Made by a program: the position numbers and the translations under genes | NCBI GenBank assembly: GCA_002493625.1 | Contig: DKZK01000013.1 | Span: forward strand, 107,855 to 171,854 | Source of the DNA: Lachnospiraceae bacterium UBA7076 | Lineage (GTDB): Bacteria > Bacillota > Clostridia > Lachnospirales > Lachnospiraceae | Direction of reading: 5' to 3' | DNA: 64,000 nt | In this document: piece after piece, positions 1 to 8,309 of the stretch | Layout of the letters: each line of letters opens with the position of its first letter | Numbering within the stretch: position 1 is the stretch's first letter | The notes under the pieces: model-generated | What the model was told of the DNA's origin: nothing | Database searches by the model: none | What the model saw: only the letters and a program-made list of their open reading frames with translations

Positions 1-53
1 TCTTTGTTAAAAATGCATAGTTACAGAAAACAAAGCCTTATTGCGACAGCCTC
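1..53. repeat. R1 repeat, right half, cut by window edge
   Basis: The stretch is nearly the same as 961-1013: a TCTTTGTTAAAAATGCATAG block followed by CCTTATTGCGACAGCC at 36-51. The complete copy at 926-1013 has the inverted partner GGCTGTCGC-like arm on its left, so the left arm of this copy should lie just outside the window. It sits directly downstream of the minus-strand CAP gene and could serve as its terminator. Confidence 0.7.
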
Positions 54-66
54 TTTTAGTTACAGA

Positions 67-747
67 TTAGTCGGAGAACAATATAACCCAGTAATCATAG
101 TAGCCGTAATCACATGATATGTGTGCGACGCCGCATTTGGTAAAGGCAGGATTCAGTATGTTTGCCCTGTGCCCGTCGGAGGACATCCAATCCGATGCTG
201 TTCCTGCGGCGGTACAATATCCGGCGGCAAGGTTTTCACCCCAGACTGACGGGTATATGCCAAGCTCTGCATAAACAGTGCTGCAGCTTCTGCCGTCCGG
301 TCTTGTGTGGGACAGGCTGACTAATAATTCATTGCATCTTACTGCCGCAGCCTGGTCAAGCTGACTGTCTCCGGACAGGGCAGATAAGCCGTAGCTGCTC
401 CGGTAAATATTGATTTCGGCAATCAAATCGGAAGGGTAATACACCGATACATCTGTAGTGGCATTGACTTCCGCAGAAGCTTCGGTAACAGCTTCCGTAA
501 CAGATATATCCGGTGCTTCCGTGACTGCTTCGGAAACGGGTGCGACTGAAGATTTGTCTGTGGGTTCGGTAACAAGTGTAGTATCTGTTTTGTCAGGTGC
601 TTCGGAAACGGAGGCAGCCAATGCTTCGTCCGGTGTTTCAGCTGTGACTTCGATTTGCAAAGCGGGGTGGAGCTTCTCAAAATGAAAGTCAAATACATAA
701 AGTGCCAATGTACAAGGAAGAATAAATAATGGTATGAGTTTGTTCAT
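67..747 (-). CDS. Secreted CAP/SCP-domain protein
   Basis: A 226-residue exported protein of the CAP (SCP/PR-1-like) superfamily. The ATG at 747 is preferred over upstream ATGs because GAGGTG lies at the right distance before it and the product then starts MNKLIPLF, a short basic N-terminus followed by a hydrophobic signal segment. Residues about 35-105 are a low-complexity linker rich in Thr, Glu, Ala, Ser and Pro, typical of a wall-spanning spacer. The C-terminal ~110 residues carry CAP hallmarks: an LIAEINIYRSSYGL helix, a SHTRPDG motif, GENLAAGY, and WMSSDGHRANILNP. The family's role in Clostridia is not settled; extracellular or cell-wall functions are usual. It is monocistronic, driven by the promoter at 786-814. 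Confidence 0.88.
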   Translation of the reverse strand: MNKLIPLFILPCTLALYVFDFHFEKLHPALQIEVTAETPDEALAASVSEAPDKTDTTLVTEPTDKSSVAPVSEAVTEAPDISVTEAVTEASAEVNATTDVSVYYPSDLIAEINIYRSSYGLSALSGDSQLDQAAAVRCNELLVSLSHTRPDGRSCSTVYAELGIYPSVWGENLAAGYCTAAGTASDWMSSDGHRANILNPAFTKCGVAHISCDYGYYDYWVILFSD

Positions 748-785
748 AAGCATCACCTCATAAAAACAAACATCTGTTTGGAATA

Positions 786-814
786 ATAATAACATAGTAT
801 GTATCTGATTTCAA
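786..814 (-). promoter_or_regulatory. Sigma-A-type promoter of the CAP gene
   Basis: Read on the minus strand: TTGAAA (809-814), a 17-nt spacer, then TATTAT (786-791), preceded by TG to give an extended -10. This predicts a leader of about 30 nt before the ATG at 747. The palindrome CAAACATCTGTTTG lies in that leader (about 768-781) and could be an operator. Confidence 0.6.
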
Positions 815-823
815 TTAAAAAAA

Positions 824-835
824 GAACAAATGTTC
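824..835. promoter_or_regulatory. Candidate LexA/DinR-type box (GAAC-N4-GTTC)
   Basis: The sequence GAACAAATGTTC is a perfect GAAC-N4-GTTC palindrome, the core of the SOS box of Firmicutes. It lies between the divergent CAP promoter and a likely promoter leading to uvrB, which is an SOS gene in many bacteria. The site is 11 bp upstream of the putative -35 rather than over it, so its role is uncertain. Confidence 0.35.
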
Positions 836-845
836 ATATTTTATC

Positions 846-874
846 TGTACAAGTATTCATTGATATGATATACT
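846..874 (+). promoter_or_regulatory. Possible uvrB promoter
   Basis: TGTACA (846-851), 17-nt spacer, TATACT (869-874). The -35 matches consensus at four of six bases. About 270 nt of leader would follow, holding the R4 hairpin (883-908), R1 (926-1013) and R2 (1018-1132). This accounts for the whole 398-bp gap between the CAP gene and uvrB. Confidence 0.4.
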
Positions 875-882
875 GTATGTGT

Positions 883-908
883 TTGTAAAAACAGAGTTTT
901 ACAATCGT
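883..908 (+). promoter_or_regulatory. R4 leader hairpin upstream of uvrB
   Basis: TTGTAAAA (883-890) and TTTTACAA (897-904) form a perfect 8-bp stem around a 6-nt loop. The core AAAAACAGAGTTTTACAATCG closely matches hairpins at 13361, 37691 and 3189, each a short distance after a -10 box. The element is therefore likely part of the transcript's 5' end rather than a terminator. Confidence 0.45.
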
Positions 909-925
909 CTATGATAGATTGTGGT

Positions 926-1013
926 GCTGTCGCAATAAGGGGTTTATTAACTTCCGCTTTTCTTTGTTAAAAATGCATAGTTGCCAAGAAAACAAATCCT
1001 TATTGCGACAGCC
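926..1013. repeat. R1 repeat, complete copy with inverted ends
   Basis: GCTGTCGCAATAAGG (926-940) and CCTTATTGCGACAGC (998-1012) are perfect 15-bp inverted repeats enclosing 57 bp. The right half recurs at 1-53 as a direct repeat, so the CAP gene lies between two right halves. Related copies are at 21335-21386 (inverted) and 62936-62951. Size and structure fit a short palindromic repeat or MITE-like element. No transposase is encoded. Confidence 0.7.
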
Positions 1014-1017
1014 TCGT

Positions 1018-1132
1018 GTAGTACGTCCGGTGGCAAAGCCGCCGAGACATGGCGTCAGCCCATAGAGTTCTCGATTTATAAAGTAAATCGGAACATGTGC
1101 CGAAAGCAAATATGGAATGGCTGATATTCAAA
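1018..1132 (+). repeat. R2 structured repeat, copy 1 (upstream of uvrB)
   Basis: A 115-bp element also present at 18074-18188 (about 13 differences) and, shortened, at 39181-39247. It can fold as GGTGGC-aaa-GCCGCC, then an outer stem GTCAGCC/GGCTGAT enclosing CATA/TATG, a CGATTTA/TAAATCG hairpin and a TGC/GCA hairpin. It ends 13 nt before the uvrB start codon, with only the Shine-Dalgarno sequence between, so it would be in the uvrB 5' untranslated region. Confidence 0.7.
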
Positions 1133-1145
1133 CCCGGAGGGATTT

Positions 1146-3143
1146 ATGGATAAATTTGAATTAGTATCAGAGTTTGCACCTACAGGTGACCAGCCGGAAG
1201 CCATACAGGGACTTGTGGATGGATTTAAAAGCGGCAAAAAGCAACAGACGCTCCTTGGTGTAACAGGCTCAGGCAAGACATTTACAATGGCAAATGTAAT
1301 AGCAGCCTTAAATAAACCGACTATTATTCTTGCGCACAATAAAACACTTGCGGCACAGCTTTACAGCGAATTCAAGGCGTTTTTTCCGCACAATGCAGTG
1401 GAATATTTTGTAAGTTATTATGATTATTACCAGCCTGAGGCATATGTGCCTTCCACTGACACATATATTGCCAAGGATTCATCCGTAAATGACGAGATAG
1501 ATAAGATGCGCCACAGCGCTACGGCTGCGCTTATTGAGAGAAAGGACGTTATTGTTGTGTCCTCTGTTTCGTGCATATATGGTATAGGTGACCCCGAGGA
1601 TTACAAATCCATGATGCTTTCTCTTCGTCCGGGCATGGCTAAGGACAGGGATGAGATTATAAGACAGCTTGTTGACATTCAGTATGCAAGAAATGATGCG
1701 GATTTTTCACGGGGCTGTTTCAGGGTTAAGGGAGATGTTGTTGACGTTCTGCCTGTATCTACATTTGAGGCGGGAATTAGAATAGAATTTTTCGGGGACG
1801 AGATTGACCGTCTGGTAGAGTTTGATCCTCTTACGGGCGAGATAAAGAGAACGCTTAACTTTGCATGCATATTTCCTGCCTCCCACTATGTGGTTGCAGA
1901 AGACAAGCTGGAACGGGCGCTTGTGGAGATAAAGAGTGAGCTTGATGAGAGAGTAAAATATTTCAAGGAAAATGAGAAGCTTCTTGAGGCGCAGAGGGTA
2001 GCGGAGCGAACGGAATTTGATTTAGAGATGCTGAGGGAAACGGGATTTTGTTCGGGTGTGGAGAATTATTCGCGTATTCTTGCAGGACTTGAGCCGGGGG
2101 CTACCCCGAATACCCTTCTCAAGTTTTTTGATGACGATTATCTTCTTATTATAGATGAGTCCCATATGACGCTGCCGCAGGTTCGCGGTATGTATGCCGG
2201 CGACAGGGCAAGGAAACAGACGCTTGTCGATTATGGTTTCCGACTTCCGTCAGCCCTTGACAACCGTCCCCTTAATTTTCAGGAATTTGAGGAGCGTGTT
2301 GATAAAATACTTTATGTTTCGGCCACCCCTGCCGAGTACGAGCGCTCCCATGAGGAGAATTTTGTGGAGCAGATAATAAGACCTACAGGGCTTCTTGACC
2401 CGGTTGTTGATGTAAGACCCGTTAAGGGACAGGTGGACGACCTTGTTGCGGAGGTCAATAGCGAGACGACAAAGGGGCATAAGGTACTTGTTACAACGCT
2501 TACAAAGCGTATGGCTGAGGATTTGACGGATTATATGAGACAGCTTGACATAAAGGTAAAATACCTTCATTCAGATATAGATACGCTTGAGCGCATAGAG
2601 ATCGTCCGTGACCTTAGAATGGGAGTTTTTGACGTCCTTGTGGGAATTAATCTCCTTCGTGAAGGACTTGATATTCCGGAGATTACGCTTGTTGCTATTC
2701 TTGATGCCGATAAGGAGGGATTTCTCCGCTCGGAGACATCCTTAGTCCAGACGATAGGGCGTGCCGCAAGAAATGTTGACGGTCATGTTATTATGTATGC
2801 CGACACGGTTACAGGCTCCATGCAAAGAGCGATAGATGAGACAAACAGAAGAAGGAGCATACAGGATGCTTACAATAAGGAGCATGGCATCACGCCTGAA
2901 ACAATAAGAAAAGAGGTTCGGGATATCATTTCCCTTGAGGCTGCCAATGAGGCGGAGGAGGAAAAGGCTGATAAAAACAAAAAGGACCCTGAATCTATGA
3001 CGAAGAAAGAGCTTAAGGAGGAAATTGCAAGACTTTCCAAGCGTATGAATAAGGCGGCTGCTGAGCTTAACTTTGAGGAGGCAGCAGTCCTCAGGGATGA
3101 GCTGAAAAAATTAAAAATTATTTTACGTGATTATGATATGTAA
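1146..3143 (+). CDS. uvrB: UvrABC excinuclease subunit B
   Basis: UvrB (665 aa, usual length) is the DNA-damage verification helicase of nucleotide excision repair; it is loaded by UvrA and recruits UvrC. Visible features: N-terminal [12 protein letters not shown]-motif, Walker A GVTGSGKT at residues 38-45, the beta-hairpin region [12 protein letters not shown] near residues 93-104, DEXX box as IIDESH, helicase motifs LREGLDIPE and QTIGRAARN, and a C-terminal UVR domain (about residues 625-660) that contacts UvrC. The ATG at 1146 is set by CCGGAGG seven bases upstream. uvrA follows 0.5 kb later on the same strand with a small gene between. Regulation may be SOS-linked (GAAC-N4-GTTC at 824). 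An insertion of Lys/Glu-rich linker precedes the UVR domain. Confidence 0.97.
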   Translation: MDKFELVSEFAPTGDQPEAIQGLVDGFKSGKKQQTLLGVTGSGKTFTMANVIAALNKPTIILAHNKTLAAQLYSEFKAFFPHNAVEYFVSYYDYYQPEAYVPSTDTYIAKDSSVNDEIDKMRHSATAALIERKDVIVVSSVSCIYGIGDPEDYKSMMLSLRPGMAKDRDEIIRQLVDIQYARNDADFSRGCFRVKGDVVDVLPVSTFEAGIRIEFFGDEIDRLVEFDPLTGEIKRTLNFACIFPASHYVVAEDKLERALVEIKSELDERVKYFKENEKLLEAQRVAERTEFDLEMLRETGFCSGVENYSRILAGLEPGATPNTLLKFFDDDYLLIIDESHMTLPQVRGMYAGDRARKQTLVDYGFRLPSALDNRPLNFQEFEERVDKILYVSATPAEYERSHEENFVEQIIRPTGLLDPVVDVRPVKGQVDDLVAEVNSETTKGHKVLVTTLTKRMAEDLTDYMRQLDIKVKYLHSDIDTLERIEIVRDLRMGVFDVLVGINLLREGLDIPEITLVAILDADKEGFLRSETSLVQTIGRAARNVDGHVIMYADTVTGSMQRAIDETNRRRSIQDAYNKEHGITPETIRKEVRDIISLEAANEAEEEKADKNKKDPESMTKKELKEEIARLSKRMNKAAAELNFEEAAVLRDELKKLKIILRDYDM

Positions 3144-3157
3144 AATGTTGTATACTA

Positions 3158-3215
3158 TATAATACAAGCACAATAGACGTTGACGAAAAAAGAGTTTCGA
3201 AAACGCCTGAAACCA
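3158..3215 (+). promoter_or_regulatory. Promoter -10 and R4 leader hairpin before the 97-aa gene
   Basis: TATAAT at 3158-3163 lies 15 bp after the uvrB stop codon; no good -35 is visible. It is followed by CGTT-gac-GAAA...TTTC-gaa-AACG (about 3179-3206) and then GCCTGAAACC. The GAAAAAAGAGTTT core and the trailing GCCTG match the R4 leaders at 13361 and 37691. Confidence 0.45.
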
Positions 3216-3243
3216 ATTAAATTATTAAAAGGAGGACAAGATT

Positions 3244-3537
3244 ATGTTGAGAGATGAGATGGTTGCAGAGATTTCCATGAGACGTGATATCCCTATGGAA
3301 ACAGTTGAGGAGGTTCTTGAGGAGCAGGATGAAATCTTTGATGAGGAATGTAAGTGCAGAAAAAAGAAAAAGTGCATCGTTAGCATTTGTCTTGTGACAT
3401 TCTTTATGATGGGAGCCGCATTTACACTTTATATTCTGGATAAAAAAGAGAAAATCGACATGCAGAATACTATGAAGAAGTACATGGAAAAGATAAAGCA
3501 TATGGAATTAAAAAAGGCGTGTAAGGACTGCCGTTAA
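3244..3537 (+). CDS. Small single-TM protein of unknown function
   Basis: A 97-residue protein with an acidic N-terminal half ([14 protein letters not shown]), a basic Cys-containing stretch CKCRKKKKC, one transmembrane helix at about residues 45-64, and a short Lys-rich, amphipathic C-terminal tail ending CKDCR. The start is fixed by a strong AAAAGGAGG 9 nt upstream. It sits between uvrB and uvrA with its own -10 box. The positive charge before the helix predicts N-in topology. The CxC and CxxC motifs might bind metal, but I recognise no family and assign no function. Confidence 0.72.
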   Translation: MLRDEMVAEISMRRDIPMETVEEVLEEQDEIFDEECKCRKKKKCIVSICLVTFFMMGAAFTLYILDKKEKIDMQNTMKKYMEKIKHMELKKACKDCR

Positions 3538-3659
3538 AGAATAAAGCGACCACGATGCCGTGGCTTGCATCACAGCAGGAACCATAACGAACATGCTTAT
3601 AGGAAATCAGGAGAGATTTTTTATAAAATAAAAAAGTAACGTAAGATAGGCGGATACAC

Positions 3660-6485
3660 ATGAGCGAGCATAAATATATTACAATAAAGGGTGCTAAGGA
3701 GCATAATCTGAAAAATATTGATATTAAGATACCGAGGGATAAGTTTGTGGTTTTGACGGGACTTTCCGGTTCCGGTAAGTCCTCGCTTGCATTTGATACG
3801 ATTTACGCTGAGGGGCAGAGAAAATACATGGAGTCTCTCTCCTCATATGCAAGACAGTTTTTGGGACTTGCCGAAAAGCCTGACGTGGAAAAAATAGAAG
3901 GTCTTTCCCCTTCCATATCCATAGACCAGAAATCAACAAACAGAAATCCAAGGTCTACCGTGGGTACAGTCACGGAGATATATGATTACCTCAGGCTTCT
4001 CTACGCAAGAATTGGAATACCTCACTGTCCGAAATGCGGCAAGGAAATTATGAAACAGACTGCAGATCAGATGACGGATGAGATTATGAGACTTGCAGAG
4101 GGAACAAAGTTTCAGATTCTTGCGCCGGTTATAAGAGGCAGGAAGGGCGAGCATGCGAAGCTCCTTGCACAGGTTAAGAGAAGCGGATTTGTACGTGCCA
4201 TTATTGATGACAGCATGTATGATTTATCTGAGGATATAAAGCTGGATAAAAACAAAAAACATAATATTGATATTGTTGTTGACAGACTGGCAGTTAAGGA
4301 GGGTATTGAAGGGCGTCTTGCCGATTCTATAGAGACAGCGCTTAAAATGTCGGAGGGTATACTTAAATGTGATGTCATAGACGGTGACACTCTTGTTTTC
4401 TCCGAAAGCTTTTCGTGTCCTGATTGTGGAATCAGTATCGATGAGATAGAGCCGAGAAGCTTTTCATTTAATAATCCTTACGGCGCATGTCCATGCTGTA
4501 CGGGGCTTGGCTTTAAGAGTGAATTTGACGTTGACCTTATGATACCGGATACAAGTCTTTCTCTTAATGAGGGCGCAATTTCCGTTACGGGCTGGGCGTC
4601 AAGCGGTGATAAAAAAAGCTACACCCATGCCTGCCTTGAAGCGCTTTCAAAGGAATATGGCTTTTCCCTTGACGTGCCATTTAAGGATTTGGATAAAAAA
4701 TCAAAGGACGTCATTCTTCACGGAACGGGTGATAAGCGTATCAAGGTATCATATCAGGGCTCTCGCGGCGGCGGTGTATATATGATTGCCTATGAGGGAC
4801 TTATTAAAAACGTTCAGCGCAGATACCGTGAGACGTCTGCGGAGTTTATGAAGCAGGACTACGAGGCGTATATGACTACCATTCCCTGTGAGGAATGTAA
4901 AGGAAAAAAGCTTAAGCCTGAGATACTTGCCGTTACGGTAGGCGGAAAAAATATTGCCGATATTACGGAATATTCCATCGGCACGCTGATAGATTTTATT
5001 GACAATATGGACATAACCGAAAGACAGGGAAAAATCGGCGAGCAGATTATTAAGGAGATACGGGCAAGGCTTTCCTTCCTTATGAATGTTGGACTTGACT
5101 ATCTTACCCTTTCAAGGGGCACTGCTTCCCTTTCGGGCGGAGAGGCGCAGAGAATAAGGCTTGCAACCCAGATAGGCTCCGGGCTTGTGGGTGTCGCTTA
5201 CATTTTGGACGAGCCAAGCATAGGACTTCATCAGAGGGACAACGATAAGCTTATTAAAACATTAGAAAGACTTCGTGATTTAGGCAATACGCTTCTGGTT
5301 GTGGAACATGACGAGGATACGATGTATGCTGCCGACCACATAGTGGATATAGGACCGGGCGCAGGGGTAAATGGTGGTGAGGTTGTGTGTGAGGGTACGG
5401 TTGAGGACATAAAGAAGTGTCCGGATTCCATTACCGGAGCATATCTTAGCGGCAAGCTGAAAATACCCGTACCTGCTGAGCGTAAAACCCCTGCAGGCTT
5501 TATAGAGGTAAAGGGTGCAAGACAGAATAATCTTAAAAATATTGATGTAAAATTCCCGCTTGGTGTTATGACCTGTGTGACAGGAGTGTCCGGTTCCGGA
5601 AAAAGCTCTCTGGTCAACGAAATACTTTACAAGCGGCTTGCAAGGGAACTTAACCGCGCAAAGATAAAGGCGGGCGATCATGACGATATACTTGGCTTAG
5701 AGCAGCTTGACAAGATAATCAATATCGACCAGTCACCTATCGGAAGAAGCCCCCGTTCAAATCCGGCCACATATACAGGCGTGTTTGACCTTATACGTGA
5801 TTTATTTGCAAATACAAAGGATGCAAAGGCAATGGGCTACACAAAGGGCAGATTTTCTTTTAACGTGTCAGGCGGAAGATGTGAGGCGTGTAAGGGAGAC
5901 GGTATAATAAAAATTGAGATGCATTTTCTGGCAGATGTTTATGTGCCGTGTGAGGTGTGCCACGGCAAAAGATATAACAGAGAGACCCTTGCGGTTAAAT
6001 ATAAGGGTAAGAGCATATATGACGTTCTTGACATGACAGTTGATGAGGCATGCGAATTTTTTGAGAATGTACCGTCAGTACTTAGGAAAATATCCACATT
6101 GCAGGATGTTGGTCTTGGCTACATCAAGCTTGGACAGCCCTCAACGACCCTTTCGGGTGGTGAGGCTCAGCGAATAAAGCTCGCAACGGAGCTTAGCCGG
6201 AGAAGTACGGGCAGAACAATATACGTCCTTGATGAGCCTACCACCGGACTTCATTTTGCTGACGTCCATAAGCTTGTTGAAATATTACAGAGACTTACGG
6301 AGGGCGGAAATACGGTTGTGGTGATAGAGCACAATCTGGATGTAATAAAGACTGCTGATTATATTATTGACATAGGACCGGAAGGCGGTGAGCGGGGCGG
6401 TACAATTGTGGCAAGCGGCACCCCGGAGGAGATATGCAAAAATAAAAAGTCTTATACGGGAGAGTATTTAAAAAAGTATATATAA
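3660..6485 (+). CDS. uvrA: UvrABC excinuclease subunit A
   Basis: UvrA (941 aa, usual length) is the dimeric ABC-class ATPase that finds DNA lesions and hands them to UvrB. It has two ATPase modules: Walker [10 protein letters not shown] near residue 32 and GVSGSGKSS near residue 640; signature motifs LSGGEAQRI near residues 488 and 826; and Walker [11 protein letters not shown] and [10 protein letters not shown]. Two zinc-finger sets are present: CPKC...CPDCG/CPCC in the first half and CEAC...CEVC (about residues 741-764) in the second. The start at 3660 has only a weak AGGCGG site. It lies 122 bp after the small TM gene and ends before a strong terminator. A short CCACG-atgc-CGTGG hairpin lies in the upstream gap near 3551. 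Confidence 0.97.
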   Translation: MSEHKYITIKGAKEHNLKNIDIKIPRDKFVVLTGLSGSGKSSLAFDTIYAEGQRKYMESLSSYARQFLGLAEKPDVEKIEGLSPSISIDQKSTNRNPRSTVGTVTEIYDYLRLLYARIGIPHCPKCGKEIMKQTADQMTDEIMRLAEGTKFQILAPVIRGRKGEHAKLLAQVKRSGFVRAIIDDSMYDLSEDIKLDKNKKHNIDIVVDRLAVKEGIEGRLADSIETALKMSEGILKCDVIDGDTLVFSESFSCPDCGISIDEIEPRSFSFNNPYGACPCCTGLGFKSEFDVDLMIPDTSLSLNEGAISVTGWASSGDKKSYTHACLEALSKEYGFSLDVPFKDLDKKSKDVILHGTGDKRIKVSYQGSRGGGVYMIAYEGLIKNVQRRYRETSAEFMKQDYEAYMTTIPCEECKGKKLKPEILAVTVGGKNIADITEYSIGTLIDFIDNMDITERQGKIGEQIIKEIRARLSFLMNVGLDYLTLSRGTASLSGGEAQRIRLATQIGSGLVGVAYILDEPSIGLHQRDNDKLIKTLERLRDLGNTLLVVEHDEDTMYAADHIVDIGPGAGVNGGEVVCEGTVEDIKKCPDSITGAYLSGKLKIPVPAERKTPAGFIEVKGARQNNLKNIDVKFPLGVMTCVTGVSGSGKSSLVNEILYKRLARELNRAKIKAGDHDDILGLEQLDKIINIDQSPIGRSPRSNPATYTGVFDLIRDLFANTKDAKAMGYTKGRFSFNVSGGRCEACKGDGIIKIEMHFLADVYVPCEVCHGKRYNRETLAVKYKGKSIYDVLDMTVDEACEFFENVPSVLRKISTLQDVGLGYIKLGQPSTTLSGGEAQRIKLATELSRRSTGRTIYVLDEPTTGLHFADVHKLVEILQRLTEGGNTVVVIEHNLDVIKTADYIIDIGPEGGERGGTIVASGTPEEICKNKKSYTGEYLKKYI

Positions 6486-6497
6486 ACTATAAAAATT

Positions 6498-6581
6498 GTT
6501 TGAAGACGTTGACACTTAGATTGCCGGTTTGGGATATCCTGATATAACAGGATTGTCTTAAACCGGCAGTTTTTATTTTTA
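6498..6581 (+). terminator. Strong intrinsic terminator after uvrA (R3-like 5' part)
   Basis: TGCCGGTTT (6522-6530) pairs with AAACCGGCA (6560-6568), with an inner ATCCTG/CAGGAT stem, followed by a T-rich tract. The 24 bases before it (GTTTGAAGACGTTGACACTT and on) resemble the start of the element at 63841, so terminator and repeat seem to share an origin. Confidence 0.85.
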
Positions 6582-6670
6582 TAGCAAATCCCTTGTTGTG
6601 CAAATATTGGATTTTAAACTGCAAAAATCTCCAAATGGGTTGTTTTTTGAAAAAAAATAATATATTTTAG

Positions 6671-6726
6671 AATTGTATTATATATCGCATCCATAATTGC
6701 CGGATGCTTTAAATCTGAAAGGGGAG
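6671..6726 (+). promoter_or_regulatory. Promoter/leader with GCATCC-GGATGC hairpin, copy 1
   Basis: A TATTAT-like -10 (6676-6681) is followed by GCATCC-ataattgcc-GGATGC and the Shine-Dalgarno GGGGAG. Nearly the same 57 bases recur at 7730-7786 in front of the third gene of this group, so each has the same control leader. No convincing -35 is visible, which often means the promoter needs an activator; a two-component system is encoded downstream. Confidence 0.5.
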
Positions 6727-6732
6727 TGTAAT

Positions 6733-7137
6733 ATGTTTTTAAAAAGAAAAATTAAGCTGTTAATACCATTGGCTTTGTTGGGATGTATGCTGTTTTCGAT
6801 AATATCCTTTGCGGCGTCGTATTCTGATACAAGACAAAATGGTGAATATAGCTTGTATTGTACCATTATATATACAAAAAGCTCGGGAGGCGCAAAAACC
6901 ACAGGCGCACCATATGGATTCAATCAAACCGCAAATGTAGTTATCTATGATAATAATGGAGTTTCGTTAGGCGGAAATCATCACAATACCTCATACAATA
7001 AAACAGCGTCTGCATCTGTAGATACGAAAAAGACAGTGTATAAGGTTGTAACGGGACATTTCGTGACGGATAATGATAAAAATCCAATTTATCCGTTGTT
7101 TAAGCAGGCACAATTGGTGGAATATCCTACAAATTAG
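6733..7137 (+). CDS. Small secreted protein of unknown function
   Basis: A 134-residue preprotein: MFLKRKIKLLIP then a hydrophobic core and an AAS-like cleavage region near residues 26-29, leaving a mature chain of about 105 residues. The mature part is rich in Tyr, Asn, Thr and Ser, with NHHN and a predicted beta-rich character; it has one cysteine in the signal region and one (YCTIIY) in the mature part. The ATG at 6733 is chosen because GGGGAG lies 6 nt upstream; an earlier TTG would put the leader hairpin in the coding region. It heads a run of two related membrane-anchored proteins, two FtsX-like permeases, an ATPase and a two-component system. By position it could be a peptide toxin, a signal or a transport substrate, but I see no match to a named bacteriocin family. 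Confidence 0.7.
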   Translation: MFLKRKIKLLIPLALLGCMLFSIISFAASYSDTRQNGEYSLYCTIIYTKSSGGAKTTGAPYGFNQTANVVIYDNNGVSLGGNHHNTSYNKTASASVDTKKTVYKVVTGHFVTDNDKNPIYPLFKQAQLVEYPTN

Positions 7138-7221
7138 GATTAACGGATATTTATGGGTGCGATATTACATACGATTTCAAAATAAATATAAAGAAAACAG
7201 ATTTTGAAGGGAGCGGTTGCA

Positions 7222-7719
7222 TTGAAAAAGAAGATTATTACAATTCTCACAACAATTGTGATTATTGTTGTAGTCTGGGGTTTAATTAATTACAGGCAAA
7301 ATAAAAGGTATGCCGATGACGGCAAAGTAGGTCAACCAAACGATGGAGAATTCAGAACAAAGGCTGTCTATGAAATTGACGGACCATATAATACAAAAGC
7401 AGGTGGTGGAATGTATGTATGGGAGGGGTATACGAATAATATACATTTGGATGTAAAGCTGGAACAGGGTGTGGTTCTGGTTCTGTTTTATGACTGGACT
7501 GACTCTGAGGCGGAGACTAAGACACTTGAGGATAATCCGGATAAATACTTGCTTCGGACGGAGCGGATAACAAAGAGCGGAAGCTATGACTACAACATGG
7601 ATGATCTTCCTGCCGGACATTACTGGGTAATCATCAATGAAGAAAAGACGGAAGACAGGGATAAAATGACAGTGGCGGAGGTGGATATCTGCTTTTCGAA
7701 TTATAAGAAAAAGAAATAA
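7222..7719 (+). CDS. Membrane-anchored extracytoplasmic protein, paralogue A
   Basis: 165 residues: a KKK start, one transmembrane helix or uncleaved signal at about residues 5-22, then an extracytoplasmic domain likely of beta-sandwich type (LDVKLEQGVVLVLFYDW, SGSYDYNMDDLPAGHYWVII). TTG at 7222 is the likely start, 8 nt after GGGAG, and matches the TTG start of the paralogue at 7792. The two proteins share about three quarters of their residues, so this is a recent tandem duplication. No cysteine or catalytic motif is visible. I do not recognise the family; the position before split permeases suggests an accessory or substrate-handling role. Confidence 0.7.
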   Translation: MKKKIITILTTIVIIVVVWGLINYRQNKRYADDGKVGQPNDGEFRTKAVYEIDGPYNTKAGGGMYVWEGYTNNIHLDVKLEQGVVLVLFYDWTDSEAETKTLEDNPDKYLLRTERITKSGSYDYNMDDLPAGHYWVIINEEKTEDRDKMTVAEVDICFSNYKKKK

Positions 7720-7729
7720 TATGTTTTTT

Positions 7730-7786
7730 AATTATATTATGTATGGCATCCATAATTGCCGGATGCTTTAAATTTGAAAGGGGAGG
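7730..7786 (+). repeat. Promoter/leader with GCATCC-GGATGC hairpin, copy 2
   Basis: Direct repeat of 6671-6726, including the TATTAT-like -10, the GGCATCC/GGATGCT hairpin and the GAAAGGGGAGG Shine-Dalgarno. Paralogue A at 7222 lacks this leader, so the duplication unit was not simply gene plus leader. Confidence 0.6.
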
Positions 7787-7791
7787 TTGTA

Positions 7792-8304
7792 TTGAAAAAG
7801 AAAATTATTATAATTCTCACAACGATTATGCTTGTGGTTGCAGCATGGGCGGTAATTAATTACAGGCAGAACAAAAGGTATGCTGACAGCATCAGTAAAG
7901 TAAATCAACCCAGTGATGGGGAATTTAGAACAAAGGTTGTCTACGAAATTGACGGGCTATATAATACAGAAGCCGGTGGGGATATGGATGTATGGGAGGG
8001 GTATACGAACAACATTCATTTGGATGTAAAGCTGGAACAGGGTGTGGTTCTGGTCTTGTTTTATGATCGGTATCGTGATGATCCTGAGACCGATAAAGAG
8101 ACATTTGAAAGTAATTGTGATGAATATTTGTTTCGTACGGAGCGGATAACAAAGAGCGGAAGCTATGATTTCAACATGGATGATCTTCCTGCCGGACGTT
8201 ATTGGGTAATTATCGATGAAGAAAAGACGGAAGACAGGGATAAAATGACGGTGGCGGAGGTGGATATCTGCTTTTCAAATTATAAGAAAAATAAAGGTGA
8301 TTAA
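7792..8304 (+). CDS. Membrane-anchored extracytoplasmic protein, paralogue B
   Basis: 170 residues, paralogue of 7222-7719 with the same layout: KKKIIIILTTIML membrane segment, then an extracytoplasmic domain with VWEGYTNNIHLDVKLEQGVV and RTERITKSGSYDFNMDDLPAG almost identical in both. The divergence is concentrated in one loop (DRYRDDPETDKETFESNCDEYLF against DWTDSEAETKTLEDNPDKYLL). TTG at 7792 follows GGGGAGG with a 5-nt spacer. It ends 5 bp before the first permease and is probably cotranslated with it. Function unknown. Confidence 0.7.
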   Translation: MKKKIIIILTTIMLVVAAWAVINYRQNKRYADSISKVNQPSDGEFRTKVVYEIDGLYNTEAGGDMDVWEGYTNNIHLDVKLEQGVVLVLFYDRYRDDPETDKETFESNCDEYLFRTERITKSGSYDFNMDDLPAGRYWVIIDEEKTEDRDKMTVAEVDICFSNYKKNKGD

Positions 8305-8309
8305 CAGAT

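Noticed and set aside
909..1109. Minus-strand open frames across R2 copies 1 and 2 (here and at 17977-18165) share a peptide PIYF-NRELY-LT-CLGGFATG
   Set aside because: The likeness comes from the DNA repeat itself; base changes fall in paired positions and no Shine-Dalgarno or longer gene context supports translation.
5231..5681. Long minus-strand open frames inside uvrA
   Set aside because: They lie antisense to the conserved ATPase motifs of uvrA and have no supporting start signals.
6733..7137. Lactococcin 972-type bacteriocin
   Set aside because: Gene order (small secreted protein, permease, ATPase) is suggestive, but length and residues of the mature protein do not match what I know of that family.
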